NCBI RefSeq assembly: GCF_017638545.1
Contig: NZ_CP072110.1
Span: 1,116,001-1,180,000 of the forward strand
From: Psychrosphaera ytuae
GTDB taxonomy: Bacteria > Pseudomonadota > Gammaproteobacteria > Enterobacterales > Alteromonadaceae
Length of the DNA: 64,000 nucleotides
Direction: 5' to 3'
Every line of letters begins with the position of its first letter. The first letter of the stretch is position 1. The notes under the pieces were generated by a model that saw only the letters and a program-made list of their open reading frames with translations, did no database searches and was not told where the DNA came from. Shown piece by piece: positions 53,894 through 63,065 of the stretch. The position numbers and the translations under genes were made by a program.

Positions 53894-53919
53894 AAAAAGC
53901 ACTTCAATGAGTGCTTTTT
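53894..53919. terminator. Bidirectional terminator by tRNA-Trp
   Basis: AAAAAGCACT (53894-53903) pairs with AGTGCTTTTT (53910-53919) around TTCAATG-like bases. It can end the solute-binding gene on the plus strand and the tRNA-Trp transcript on the minus strand. Confidence 0.85.
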
Positions 53920-53940
53920 GTAAATCGGTCTTCTTCGACT

Positions 53941-54017
53941 TGGCAGGGGCGGAGGGACTCGAACCCCCAACCATCGGTTTTGGAGACCGCTGTTCTACCA
54001 ATTGGAACTACGCCCCT
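53941..54017 (-). tRNA. tRNA-Trp (anticodon CCA)
   Basis: A 77-base cloverleaf runs 54017 to 53941. AGGGGCG at the 5' end pairs with CGCCCCT, CCA is encoded, and the anticodon loop CTCCAAA gives CCA (plus-strand TGG at 53981-53983). The T-arm GGGGGTTCGAGTCCCTC is normal. The 352-base gap between genes (53866-54218) holds this tRNA and the terminator; 54018-54218 shows nothing else. Confidence 0.95.
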
Positions 54018-54218
54018 GCATCGAAGTCCGGCAATTATACTCAGCCAACGGTCAAGGTAAAGCCTCAAAAACAACTATTTTCACTTTTTTGGCCTGTTCG
54101 CTGTTTTATTCGCCAATTATAAAAATACCCACAACATTTCTTATCCTACCGTTTCTATCATATTGAATAACCTATAGGTATAATTGCGGTATTACTTTTA
54201 AAAGCCCAAAGACCTGTT

Positions 54219-55046
54219 ATGACTCTACCAGCTGCTTTTTCCTGCCCTCTTTGCTCTGCACCACTGTCGCGAATAGACAATACGCTTAAGTGTGAACAAA
54301 ATCACAGTTTTGATTACGCTAAAGAAGGTTACGTCAACTTACTCCCTGTTCAGCAAAAGAAATCGCTTCAACCGGGTGACGATAAAGATATGGTATTAGC
54401 TCGTCGTGCGTTCTTACAAACAGGTGCGTATGAATTTTTACAACAAAGTCTGGTCGATACGATAAAAAAGCTATCCCCACAAACTTTAGTTGACCTTGGC
54501 TGTGGAGAAGGCTATTACACAGACGCGATACAAGTTGCGACCTCAGCTCAAACGTATGGTATTGATATTTCCAAAGCGGCAGTAAAATACGCAGCCAAAC
54601 GCAATAAAGGCGTTCACTACGCCGTTGCAACTAATGCGCATTTGCCATTTACCGATCAACAAATTGACGTTATTGCCAATGTATTTGCCCCTCTTGTGGG
54701 TGAAGAATGCCAACGAATACTAACTGACCAAGGCTGTATTGTTTCAGTCGCACCAGGTCCTGATCACCTGATAGAACTAAAGAAAGCTATTTACTCAACA
54801 CCAGAGCAACACACCTCGCCTACCCCTCCTGTGGGTTTTGATGTGGTTGAGCAACAACGTATAAATAAAACAATCACTTTAACGACAGCAAGTGCAGTGT
54901 CTGACCTACTTACTATGACTCCGTTTGGTTGGAAGATTTCGGCTCCTGCAAAACAAAATATATTGGCAAACCTACCGTTTTCTGTAACTCTTGATTTTGT
55001 CATCAGTCAGTTCAAGGTTGTTGCAAAACGCGCTGATCGATCGTGA
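54219..55046 (+). CDS. rlmA: 23S rRNA (guanine(745)-N(1))-methyltransferase
   Basis: RlmA methylates G745 of 23S rRNA. The 275-residue product (E. coli 269) has an N-terminal zinc site, C9, C12, C25 and H29 (FSCPLCSAPLS and LKCEQNHSFDY). The SAM-binding domain has motif I LVDLGCGEGYYTDAI (about 90-104). The segment YVNLLPVQQKKSLQPGDDKD is characteristic of the family. It is a single gene. Confidence 0.94.
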   Translation: MTLPAAFSCPLCSAPLSRIDNTLKCEQNHSFDYAKEGYVNLLPVQQKKSLQPGDDKDMVLARRAFLQTGAYEFLQQSLVDTIKKLSPQTLVDLGCGEGYYTDAIQVATSAQTYGIDISKAAVKYAAKRNKGVHYAVATNAHLPFTDQQIDVIANVFAPLVGEECQRILTDQGCIVSVAPGPDHLIELKKAIYSTPEQHTSPTPPVGFDVVEQQRINKTITLTTASAVSDLLTMTPFGWKISAPAKQNILANLPFSVTLDFVISQFKVVAKRADRS

Positions 55047-55125
55047 TTAAAATGACGTAAAACAAAGCGTTAATCACACAACTCCACATAAAAGTTGTCT
55101 ACGACAAAACGAAAGGAACAACATC

Positions 55126-55650
55126 ATGGTTAAATCTCTTTTATCTACAATCGCGTTATCTGCAACGCTTTTGTTTAGCGGTGCTGCATCGGCTGATTTG
55201 AAAGTGGGTGATATGGCGCCCGATTTCAGTATGGTTGGTAGTGACGGTAAAACCTACTCACTTTCTGATTACAAAGGAAACAAAGCCGTTGTTCTTGCTT
55301 GGTTTCCCAAAGCCTTTACATCAGGCTGTACCATCGAATGTAAATCATTAGCGGAAAACGGCCACTTACTTAAAAATTTCAACGCCCAATACTTCATGGC
55401 CAGTACAGATGATGTATCGGATAACACCCTTTTTGCACAAGAAACCAAAGCAGACTTTCCTTTGTTAAGCGATCCAGAAGGTGAAGTTGCTGATGCATAC
55501 GATGTTAGCTTTATGGGTTACGCCAAGCGCCATACATTTTACATCGACAAAACAGGCAAAATTGTCATGATCGACAAAAACGTACGTCCTGCTACCTCGG
55601 CAGAAGACATGGCTAAATATATGAAGATGCTTGGCTTTGATAAAAGCTAA
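55126..55650 (+). CDS. Exported BCP-type peroxiredoxin
   Basis: A 174-residue peroxiredoxin with a signal peptide (1-23, cleavage after ASA), so it should act in the periplasm. The mature part has KVGDMAPDFSMVGSDGK and the peroxidatic Cys C68 in PKAFTSGCTIEC, with C72 as the likely resolving Cys, as in BCP enzymes. An AAAGGAA ribosome site precedes the ATG. The zinc-ribbon methyltransferase gene starts 24 bases later. Exported BCP-like enzymes are uncommon compared with cytoplasmic BCP. Confidence 0.88.
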   Translation: MVKSLLSTIALSATLLFSGAASADLKVGDMAPDFSMVGSDGKTYSLSDYKGNKAVVLAWFPKAFTSGCTIECKSLAENGHLLKNFNAQYFMASTDDVSDNTLFAQETKADFPLLSDPEGEVADAYDVSFMGYAKRHTFYIDKTGKIVMIDKNVRPATSAEDMAKYMKMLGFDKS

Positions 55651-55674
55651 TTCAAGGGTTTGGTAAAGGAAATT

Positions 55675-56412
55675 ATGAGCACTTCTGGTTCTAGCTGCGA
55701 GTCTAATTCGTGTATTTTATGTGAGTCGACAGCAGTCAGCGCTTATCACAGTGATAAACGCAGAGATTACTTCAAGTGCTCAATGTGTCATCTAGTATTT
55801 GTACCTCTACACCAGCATTTATCTTGCGATGATGAAAAGGCCGAATACGACAAACACGAAAATAATGTGAGTGATGTAGGCTACCTCCGATTTCTTAGTC
55901 GAGTAGGTAAACCTCTGTTAGCGGCACTGGGTAAATTAGAAAAAGCGGAAGAGTTTGGTTCGGTTTCGAACGATAAGCTTTTAATCAAACCGGCACATAA
56001 AAGCAATGCAAATTTATCAGGTTTAGATTTTGGTTGTGGCCCAGGTCCAGCTTTAGCTACAGAGCTAAATCGACTTGGCATCGATACCGATGTATACGAT
56101 ATTTATTACTATCCTAACTCTGACAAGCTCAACAAAAAATACGACTTTGTTACCTGCACAGAAGTTGTCGAACACTTTAATCAACCAAAGGCGTCTTTGC
56201 CAATATTACTGCAATTGATCAAACCTGGCGGCATAATAGCAATTATGACAAAACTGGTTATAGACCAAGACAGGTTTGCCCATTGGCATTATAAAAATGA
56301 CCAAACTCATGTCTCGTTTTACAGTAAAGAAACCTTTGAGTGGATTGCTCAACAGTTTGGATTTTCGGTAGAATTTGTCGATAAAGACGTCATTTTTTTA
56401 CACAAGCAATAA
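55675..56412 (+). CDS. Class I SAM methyltransferase with N-terminal zinc ribbon
   Basis: A 245-residue protein. Four Cys (C13, C16, C35, C38; CILC and CSMC) make a likely zinc ribbon. The Rossmann fold has motif I GLDFGCGPGPALA (about 115-127) and a TCTEVVEHFNQP acidic loop after it. This resembles Methyltransf_23-type proteins. The substrate is unknown. The ATG at 55675 is preceded by AAGGA; an upstream TTG at 55660 is less likely. It lies 24 bases after the exported peroxiredoxin gene. Confidence 0.85.
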   Translation: MSTSGSSCESNSCILCESTAVSAYHSDKRRDYFKCSMCHLVFVPLHQHLSCDDEKAEYDKHENNVSDVGYLRFLSRVGKPLLAALGKLEKAEEFGSVSNDKLLIKPAHKSNANLSGLDFGCGPGPALATELNRLGIDTDVYDIYYYPNSDKLNKKYDFVTCTEVVEHFNQPKASLPILLQLIKPGGIIAIMTKLVIDQDRFAHWHYKNDQTHVSFYSKETFEWIAQQFGFSVEFVDKDVIFLHKQ

Positions 56413-56450
56413 CTGGCTCATTGCCAATGACGTCTATCAATAGCAAGATT

Positions 56451-56840
56451 TTAAGGATGAACTTTGCGTCGTTGCTCTTCAATTTCGTAGTGAAGTTCAG
56501 CTGGGTCTAACAAGATCCCATCTTCTTCTGGAAGTGGAAAAACAACCACCGCAATTTCATCGTCTTCTAACCCGTGCGTCCATTTGGATTGCCAGTCTTT
56601 TAAGCTAATTGCCTTTGGCTCGAAGCCTTGCCAGTCACCGGTTGCCCATTGCATTGCAAACTCCTGATGAGGCCACACTGGAATGCAGTCTTCGTCTTCA
56701 GTAGTCAGCATTACCGCACCGTGTTCGTCGGTTAAGATCCATACTTGTTGTTGTTCGATCATTTGTTTTAACAAATACTTCAAACGCTTGTCTTGACCCC
56801 AACTTGCGATCTCGGTCATTCTTTGTTGATCTAAACTCAT
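56451..56840 (-). CDS. DUF2750 domain-containing protein
   Basis: A 129-residue acidic cytoplasmic protein with the DUF2750 pattern. WILTDEHGAVMLTTEDEDCIPVWPH (positions about 34-58) and FAMQWATGDWQGFEPKAISL are typical, as is VVVFPLPEEDGILLDPAEL near the end. The function is unknown. Its ATG overlaps the stop of the membrane protein gene by 4 bases, so the two are translated together. Confidence 0.88.
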   Translation of the reverse strand: MSLDQQRMTEIASWGQDKRLKYLLKQMIEQQQVWILTDEHGAVMLTTEDEDCIPVWPHQEFAMQWATGDWQGFEPKAISLKDWQSKWTHGLEDDEIAVVVFPLPEEDGILLDPAELHYEIEEQRRKVHP

Positions 56841-57532
56841 AACACGCCTCTTTGATGATTCACCTTGGATTGTAAATCAATCTTCGACAAATGCGCAGGG
56901 TTTGTGTGATTTTTGTGAGAAAAAACAGCCCAACGAACCAGTCCAAAATGTACCGCTAAAAACAAGTGAAATAATGCCATATGAATATCGTCATCAACAG
57001 GCAGCAAGGTGGTTAAAGGCACAAGAAGCAAGCAAAGCGTGGCCACAACAGCCAACATCTTCATTCGAACTTGAAGCCAAAACAACACCATGCCCAAAAA
57101 AATTACGATATCGGTAAACAATGACGGTAGAGAAATTGACATCAACCCTCGAGCTACGGCAATCAGTAATCCTATGAGTAACAGCGCAATCCCAGCCCGT
57201 GCTATCTTTAATTCATCTAACTGTCCCCTGCGATCACAAACGGATGCTTCACTATCAGTATAGCTAATAAGAATCACAGGTAATAAGCATACGTAAACAA
57301 CCATTGCTACTTGGGTACTTAGTTGTGATAACAAGTTATGGGTAGGTACAACCGACAACTCTCCAGCAAAACGAACGGCACCAAACGCCGCAGTTACTGC
57401 GATAAACAACAAGGCTAACGCCAACCAAAATCGGTGTGGGCTCGCCAAGCGCGTTGATTTAATTACACTAAACGCAAAACTAATTAATACCAAACACAAC
57501 AGTACTTCAGCTGCACTGTCTATATATTGCAT
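56837..57532 (-). CDS. Integral membrane protein of unknown function
   Basis: I do not recognise the family. The 231-residue protein has about seven hydrophobic segments (roughly residues 8-25, 35-55, 65-90, 110-130, 135-155, 160-178, 180-200) and a hydrophilic C-terminal tail rich in Asn, His and Lys. No catalytic motif is visible. The second ATG (57532) was chosen since AAGGA directly abuts the first ATG (57538) but is 6 bases from the second. Coupled by a 4-base overlap with the DUF2750 gene. Confidence 0.7.
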   Translation of the reverse strand: MQYIDSAAEVLLCLVLISFAFSVIKSTRLASPHRFWLALALLFIAVTAAFGAVRFAGELSVVPTHNLLSQLSTQVAMVVYVCLLPVILISYTDSEASVCDRRGQLDELKIARAGIALLLIGLLIAVARGLMSISLPSLFTDIVIFLGMVLFWLQVRMKMLAVVATLCLLLVPLTTLLPVDDDIHMALFHLFLAVHFGLVRWAVFSHKNHTNPAHLSKIDLQSKVNHQRGVL

Positions 57533-57549
57533 ATACATTCCTTAAAATA

Positions 57550-57578
57550 AAAAGGCCCCAGAGCTTATCCTGGGGCCT
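57550..57578 (-). terminator. Terminator after the AGMO-like/TonB receptor operon
   Basis: AGGCCCCAG (57553-57561) pairs with CTGGGGCCT (57570-57578). On the minus strand it is followed by TTTTTATTTT. It lies 66 bases beyond the receptor stop. Confidence 0.88.
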
Positions 57579-57643
57579 CATTTCGCACTGTTCTGTTTGT
57601 CGCTCTATGCGACTCAACGCGAATACATCGAGGTATTTACGAT

Positions 57644-60115
57644 TTAAAATTCCATACCAAATTCAAAACCAAACATTCTAGGTAGCGCAGGCGTAGCTAT
57701 CGGAGAACCCAAAGCCATTGCTTGTCCACCAGTTTGAATTAAGTATTTTTCATCCGTTGCATTGCTTATATAAGCGGCAACAAAAATTGGATGATTGTCA
57801 CTTTGCCAGCTTAAACGTGTATTCACAAGACTGTAACCTGAGATACGTCCATTTGGGTTAATACCCGTTACGCTACCCGGTTCAAATGGCATCACTGCGA
57901 GTTCTGGTCCCTCTACACCTTGCGTTCTTTCACCTGTTTTAGCCCAACTTACATGGAAATTCCACTGACCATTTAAGCCTTCAAAAAAGTAATCCAAACG
58001 AACGTTGCTTTGGCCTTCTGGCATACCAGAGATTGGTTCGCCTACGCGGCTGTCACTTTGATCTTCACCAGGGAAGAAGTCCCACTTAGTGTATTCCGCT
58101 ATCGTCTTACCATGGTTTGCCGTCAAGATTAAATCTGGGGTAACCTGCCAAACCATTTCGACATCATAACCATCACCTTCTGCGTCGACATTTCGCAAGT
58201 TATAGGTTGGTACTGGCGACCCAAATAGTTCTAATTGTTGTAAGTTTGTGTATTCGTAATCAAATACCGACGCATTTAAGCGGAATCGATTGTCAAACCA
58301 GCTAGATTTAAAGCCAATTTCCGTGTTTGTAACTGTTTCCTCTTTTACTGGAGGAGCTTCACCTAACCCGTTGAAACCACCCGACTTAAAGCCTTCTGCG
58401 TATGACGCATAAGTCATAAACGAATCGGTCCACTTGTAGTCGATAACAAAGCGAGGTGTAAACTTAGACCAGTTTTCTGCCTGCTCAGCTTGCTCAGGTT
58501 GAAAAGCGACGGCCAAAGGTACTTCACCTAAGTTTTCATATGGCACAGTAAAGAAGTTTTGTGGCGCTGAGAATAAAGAAAACTCTTTATCGTCATAGGT
58601 AAAACGACCACCTAAAGTGACATCAAGCTTATCAGTAACAGCATAAGTACCGTCAAAGTAAAGTGCCACACTCGTAGTCGTGGCTGAATGTTCAAACGTT
58701 TCTGTGTGTTGACCAAATAAACGTGTGATATTGGCATTAACAAGTTCGTTGCCCACTGCGGCTTGAGCAGATTCAAAACTCTCACCAGCCATCATTCGAC
58801 GCTGAATTTCACGACCAATCACTTGTTGAGCTTCTAATGGACCTAGTGTCATATAAGCTCCTGCAACACCTTGACCAAATGGGAAGTCAGGTACAATTCG
58901 CGGGTCAAGGCCTAACTGAACCACTGCCAATGAATCAAAACTCAATGTATTAAAAGTCGCGACAACGTCTTGTTTGATATCTTCATAATAAAAAGTCGAG
59001 CCTGCTGTCCATTTTAGGTCGCCATGACTACCCACTAATCGAAACTCTTGGCTTAACTGAGTTTGGTCTTCAATTAGAATGCTTTCGAAGTAAGCTCTAG
59101 TAAAAGCAGAACCATCATCTTCCATCGCATTGTAGCGTTCAAATGCTCTAAAACCAGAAATCGAAGTAAACGTCATATCACCCATGTCATGATTAACTTC
59201 AACTGACGCACCATATGCTTCGCGTGTTTCTAAGCCCTCAAAGTCATATTCGATAGGCGCAAATGGGTCGCCACTACCAAAACTCGTGTTTAATGTAACA
59301 GCTGGTCTACCTTGCTGATTAGTATCGTTAAAATCAGCTCGAATAATAACTTCTGTATCTGCGTTTTTGTTCCATAACCATGAACCACGAATAGACCAGT
59401 CTTCTTGGGTACCGTATCGCTCTTTACTATCTACAACATCTAAATAGCCACCGCGATAGTTAGAATTAAAGCCACCTCGGAATGACCAATCTTCGTTTAT
59501 TTTTAAGTCGGCGGACATTTCGATTTTGCGCTTGTTATAATTACCAATGGTAAATTTAACCATGCCCTCATTGTCGCCTGCGGGCTTTTTAGTAATGATG
59601 TGAATCGCACCAGCTGCTGCATTTCGACCAAACAAGGTACCTTGTGGACCTTTTAGCACCTCGACCCGTTCAACATCATTAAAGTTTATATTGGATGAAC
59701 CTCGACGTCCGACATAAACACCATCTATATACACGGCAACTGCAGCGTCTAATCCGATACCCATGTCATTAGTCGTAATACCACGAATATTAAAAGTGGT
59801 CTGCGTCGCTGTCGCATTATTTGTTTCGAGGCCCGGAGTCAAAAGGCCTAAATCATTGGCGTTTTGAATACCCATTTTTTCAATGTCAGCATCACCAAAT
59901 GCAGTAATGGCAATAGGTACGTCTTGAATGCTTTCAACGCGCTTTTGGGCAGTAACTTGAATGACCTCTAAGCCTTCTTTTTTAGCTGTGCTCTCTTCGG
60001 CATCAGTTTCATTGGCCATAGTCGAGGTAGAAACAAGAGTGAGCGCACCCAGAATTGCTTGTGTTAGTTTAGAATAATGAGGCGTATTGAATGCGTTTTG
60101 ATCTTTTGACTGCAT
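57644..60115 (-). CDS. TonB-dependent receptor, partner of an AGMO-like hydroxylase
   Basis: An 823-residue outer membrane receptor. The signal peptide (about 1-35) ends near STMA. A TonB-box-like EVIQVTAQKR (about 50-59) precedes the plug (IPIAITAFGDADIEKMG, LTPGLETNNATAT, RGSSNINFNDVERVEVLKGPQ). The barrel ends with PRMFGFEFGMEF. The plug resembles receptors annotated for sterols, hydrocarbons or siderophores, but I cannot tell the ligand. It starts 3 bases after the membrane hydroxylase stop and shares its promoter, so uptake of a lipid-like substrate is plausible. Confidence 0.9.
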   Translation of the reverse strand: MQSKDQNAFNTPHYSKLTQAILGALTLVSTSTMANETDAEESTAKKEGLEVIQVTAQKRVESIQDVPIAITAFGDADIEKMGIQNANDLGLLTPGLETNNATATQTTFNIRGITTNDMGIGLDAAVAVYIDGVYVGRRGSSNINFNDVERVEVLKGPQGTLFGRNAAAGAIHIITKKPAGDNEGMVKFTIGNYNKRKIEMSADLKINEDWSFRGGFNSNYRGGYLDVVDSKERYGTQEDWSIRGSWLWNKNADTEVIIRADFNDTNQQGRPAVTLNTSFGSGDPFAPIEYDFEGLETREAYGASVEVNHDMGDMTFTSISGFRAFERYNAMEDDGSAFTRAYFESILIEDQTQLSQEFRLVGSHGDLKWTAGSTFYYEDIKQDVVATFNTLSFDSLAVVQLGLDPRIVPDFPFGQGVAGAYMTLGPLEAQQVIGREIQRRMMAGESFESAQAAVGNELVNANITRLFGQHTETFEHSATTTSVALYFDGTYAVTDKLDVTLGGRFTYDDKEFSLFSAPQNFFTVPYENLGEVPLAVAFQPEQAEQAENWSKFTPRFVIDYKWTDSFMTYASYAEGFKSGGFNGLGEAPPVKEETVTNTEIGFKSSWFDNRFRLNASVFDYEYTNLQQLELFGSPVPTYNLRNVDAEGDGYDVEMVWQVTPDLILTANHGKTIAEYTKWDFFPGEDQSDSRVGEPISGMPEGQSNVRLDYFFEGLNGQWNFHVSWAKTGERTQGVEGPELAVMPFEPGSVTGINPNGRISGYSLVNTRLSWQSDNHPIFVAAYISNATDEKYLIQTGGQAMALGSPIATPALPRMFGFEFGMEF

Positions 60116-60118
60116 GTG

Positions 60119-61360
60119 TTAATTCCCTGACACAGTTGATTTAATTATTATTTTATTTACAAACTTGTAGCTAATTACGAGCCAAACTGCACTAGCCACA
60201 CACCATAAAGCGATAATTGTCGCGCTGACTGGGTAGACGAAGGGGCCATACAGCGCAAATGCGCCCCATATCATGAGTTTTATAAATTCGATAACAAAAG
60301 AAAAGCGTTGGTGTTGCTGGATCATACCCAAGCTAAATAAGCCATAGGCCACAACAAATAACGTTGTCATTATATCGGCCGCTGATTTTCCCGGCGCTTG
60401 GTACAAAATGACCAACACAAAGCCCAACGTACTCAAGTGTTGAAACAGTACATATAGTTTTTGTGACCAAGTCGATTCAACATCATATTTAACTAATTTA
60501 TACGGATCGAATTTGGGGTATGGGTGTGAGTCGCTGACATCAGCGGGGCGCCAGCCAGTCCTTGCATACCAAACTTTTAATTTATCTGACCACTTTTTGG
60601 TGCGTAATGAGTCGAGCAACAAGCCCCAATATACTTCTAGATTTGCCCAAATTGGATTCCAACTTGCAAGCGGTTTAGTCACCCCAAAAATTACTGGCTC
60701 ATCTTTTAATTCTGGATGGTAAGTATTAAAAAACCTATCCCAAAGAATGAATACACCGCCGTAATTTTTATCTAAATAGACAGGGTTTTGTGCGTGATGA
60801 ACCCGGTGGTTACTGGGTGTTACAAATACTGCTTCATACCAATTTGGCATTTTGTCTATGTGACGGGTGTGAACCCAAAATTGATATATGAGATTGAGAG
60901 ATCCAACCGAAATCAATATAACTGGATCGATGCCAATAACGGCCAAGGGCAAATAAAAAACAAAACCTACAATCCCGCCACTTGTCTGTCGTAGCGCCGT
61001 GCTTAGGTTGTATTCTTCTGACTGGTGATGAACCACATGAGCAGCCCAAAGACCATTGATTTCATGTGACATCCGATGGTACCAGTAATAGCAAAAGTCA
61101 TATGCCACAAACGCAAAAACCCATACCCACGCCGACTCAGTGCCTAAATTAAACACTGCTACGTGCTCAAACAGTAGAGCATATGCACTAAATTGAAGTA
61201 ACTTTCGAGAGAGGCCGGAGACTTGACTTAGAATACCAACGTGGAGAGAGTTTACGGTATCGTTAATGCTGTACGTTTTCGTTTTGCGCCATTGATCAAC
61301 AATTAATTCGACGACAATAAGCAGTAAGAAAAACGGAATCGCTAGTGCTACGTAATTCAT
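60119..61360 (-). CDS. Fatty acid hydroxylase superfamily protein resembling alkylglycerol monooxygenase
   Basis: A 413-residue membrane diiron hydroxylase of the sterol desaturase/fatty acid hydroxylase superfamily. The His motifs are H95xxxH99, H108xxH111H112 and H185xxH188H189 (WYHRMSH, AAHVVHH, NHRVHH), with an extra H164 in FWVHT. WAAHVVHHQSEEYNLSTALRQ and LDKNYGGVFILWDRFF resemble the ether-lipid-cleaving enzyme AGMO, as does a long C-terminal tail with more helices. It has about 8 hydrophobic segments. Its substrate and pterin need are unproven. It is the first gene of a two-gene operon with the TonB receptor. Confidence 0.8.
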   Translation of the reverse strand: MNYVALAIPFFLLLIVVELIVDQWRKTKTYSINDTVNSLHVGILSQVSGLSRKLLQFSAYALLFEHVAVFNLGTESAWVWVFAFVAYDFCYYWYHRMSHEINGLWAAHVVHHQSEEYNLSTALRQTSGGIVGFVFYLPLAVIGIDPVILISVGSLNLIYQFWVHTRHIDKMPNWYEAVFVTPSNHRVHHAQNPVYLDKNYGGVFILWDRFFNTYHPELKDEPVIFGVTKPLASWNPIWANLEVYWGLLLDSLRTKKWSDKLKVWYARTGWRPADVSDSHPYPKFDPYKLVKYDVESTWSQKLYVLFQHLSTLGFVLVILYQAPGKSAADIMTTLFVVAYGLFSLGMIQQHQRFSFVIEFIKLMIWGAFALYGPFVYPVSATIIALWCVASAVWLVISYKFVNKIIIKSTVSGN

Positions 61361-61624
61361 AATGGTTTCTTAAATTTATAATATCCGATGTAAAAACCAC
61401 AACACATCGGACGTCGTAAATTTAGATTATCATATGAGCCCCTTTTGTCTATCTCCCAAAATATAAGTTTAAGCAGAAACCTCACAGTCAAATGTTACAA
61501 AATATGTACGATGACAGTTTTGTTATTTTTTGTTTAATTTATTGTTTTTATTAGTGAAACACTTTTGTCAATTCGGTATAACAAAATACAACTATCAGTT
61601 ATGTTAATTAACTTTGAGAAACAC

Positions 61625-62995
61625 ATGAAAAAGCTCGCTTTGCCTTTATTTACTTTGTTAATTATTTTGTTCGCAATTCCACCACTTGTTTTGGGGTTTA
61701 ATATCTGGCACCTAGGTCATGCCGTAAAAGTGGCAACTAGCTTAAGTGCAAAGATCGCTTGTAGCGGCCATTTCATTAGTGGGTTTTCGGAATCGCAAAT
61801 TAGACAGGATTTAAGTTCTTATTCGCCAGTCACTCAGTTAGTCGAATTAGACTTTAGTAAAAACAAACGTGTAACTGCTAACTTATATGGACTTGCAGAG
61901 ACAGTGGCTGAATTCGAACCGCGTTATGGATGTTCAGTCAAATATAAAGGTTACAACAAAGCTCAAAATACCGATAGTCAAACGCCTCAATCACCGCGCT
62001 TTTTAAGTGATAGTTTAGCATCAGAGCAATCGTGGCCCCAAGGTAGTGCCAGAGGTGACATCGACATCAAGATTCAACAAGGACTCGATCAAATACGCCA
62101 GCGGGACAATCAACAGGGTCTCCAATCTAGAGCTATGGTGGTGATTAAGGATGGCAAGCTCTTAGCCGAATCTTATGCGTCTGGCTTTAACAACAATACA
62201 TTATTACTTGGTTGGTCGATGGCCAAAAGTGTCATAGCGATGACCGCGGGGCGAGCTGAATATTTAGAGATACTTAATCCTCAGCAAAATAACTTATTTG
62301 AAATATGGCAAGACCAACGAAAAGAAATATCCGTAGAGCAACTACTTACGATGACTAGTGGTTTAGACTTTAGTGAAGATTACGCACCAGGCAGCGATGC
62401 GACCCGCATGTTATTCACCGCGCCAAGTGCCTCTGAAGTAGCTCTGCAAAGTACGCTGGCTCACAAGCCTGGCAGTCACTTCTCGTATTCGTCGGGGACA
62501 AGTAATTTGCTCGCACGTTACTTAGTTCAATCATTTAACGATAAACCCGATTCACTTTATGCCTTTATGGACAATGAATTATTAAAACCCCTTGGGATTA
62601 AAAAGGTATTTTTTGAACCCGATGCCAGTGGTATTCCTATTGCTAGCTCATACCTATTTGCTACCGCAGAAGATTGGGCTCGTCTAGGTTGGCTTATGGC
62701 AAACCAGGGGCAAATTAATAACCAGCGCTTGTTGTCAGCCGACTGGGTCAAACGAGCGACATCTCCTAATCAAAGCGAAAACGAAAAGGCCTACGGGTAT
62801 CAATTTTGGCTCAATAGAGGTGACGACATGTTACGCTGGCCGCAATTGCCGAAAGACGCGTACGCCATGATGGGAAACCGAAAGCAATTTGTGATGATAA
62901 TCCCATCAGAACGACTAGTGTTTGTCAGATTAGGTTGGAGCAGTGGTGAATATCCAATGGCAGAGAACACTGCAGAATTACTCCGTCTGTTTTGA
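61625..62995 (+). CDS. Membrane-anchored serine hydrolase (beta-lactamase/transpeptidase fold)
   Basis: A 456-residue serine hydrolase of the class C beta-lactamase-like group. It has an N-terminal membrane anchor (about 4-28), a linker with Cys44/47-type spacing, and then the hydrolase. The active-site SxxK is S198-M-A-K201 (GWSMAKSV), and the second motif Tyr is Y288 (HFSYSSGTSN). A PGSHFSYSSG block and late GYQFWLNRGD fit esterase/lactonase-type members such as EstB or LACTB-like proteins. The ATG at 61625 was chosen; a frame from 61565 would remove the clean anchor. It is divergent from the hydroxylase operon across 264 bases. Confidence 0.83.
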   Translation: MKKLALPLFTLLIILFAIPPLVLGFNIWHLGHAVKVATSLSAKIACSGHFISGFSESQIRQDLSSYSPVTQLVELDFSKNKRVTANLYGLAETVAEFEPRYGCSVKYKGYNKAQNTDSQTPQSPRFLSDSLASEQSWPQGSARGDIDIKIQQGLDQIRQRDNQQGLQSRAMVVIKDGKLLAESYASGFNNNTLLLGWSMAKSVIAMTAGRAEYLEILNPQQNNLFEIWQDQRKEISVEQLLTMTSGLDFSEDYAPGSDATRMLFTAPSASEVALQSTLAHKPGSHFSYSSGTSNLLARYLVQSFNDKPDSLYAFMDNELLKPLGIKKVFFEPDASGIPIASSYLFATAEDWARLGWLMANQGQINNQRLLSADWVKRATSPNQSENEKAYGYQFWLNRGDDMLRWPQLPKDAYAMMGNRKQFVMIIPSERLVFVRLGWSSGEYPMAENTAELLRLF

Positions 62996-63021
62996 TAAGG
63001 ACAGCATAAAAGCCTACTAAT

Positions 63022-63047
63022 AAAAACGGAGCTGGTGCTCCGTTTTT
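63022..63047. terminator. Bidirectional terminator between serine hydrolase and thyA
   Basis: AAAAACGGAGC (63022-63032) pairs with GCTCCGTTTTT (63037-63047) around TGGT. It serves the hydrolase on the plus strand and thyA on the minus strand. Confidence 0.9.
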
Positions 63048-63065
63048 ATTTGATGTTATGACACA

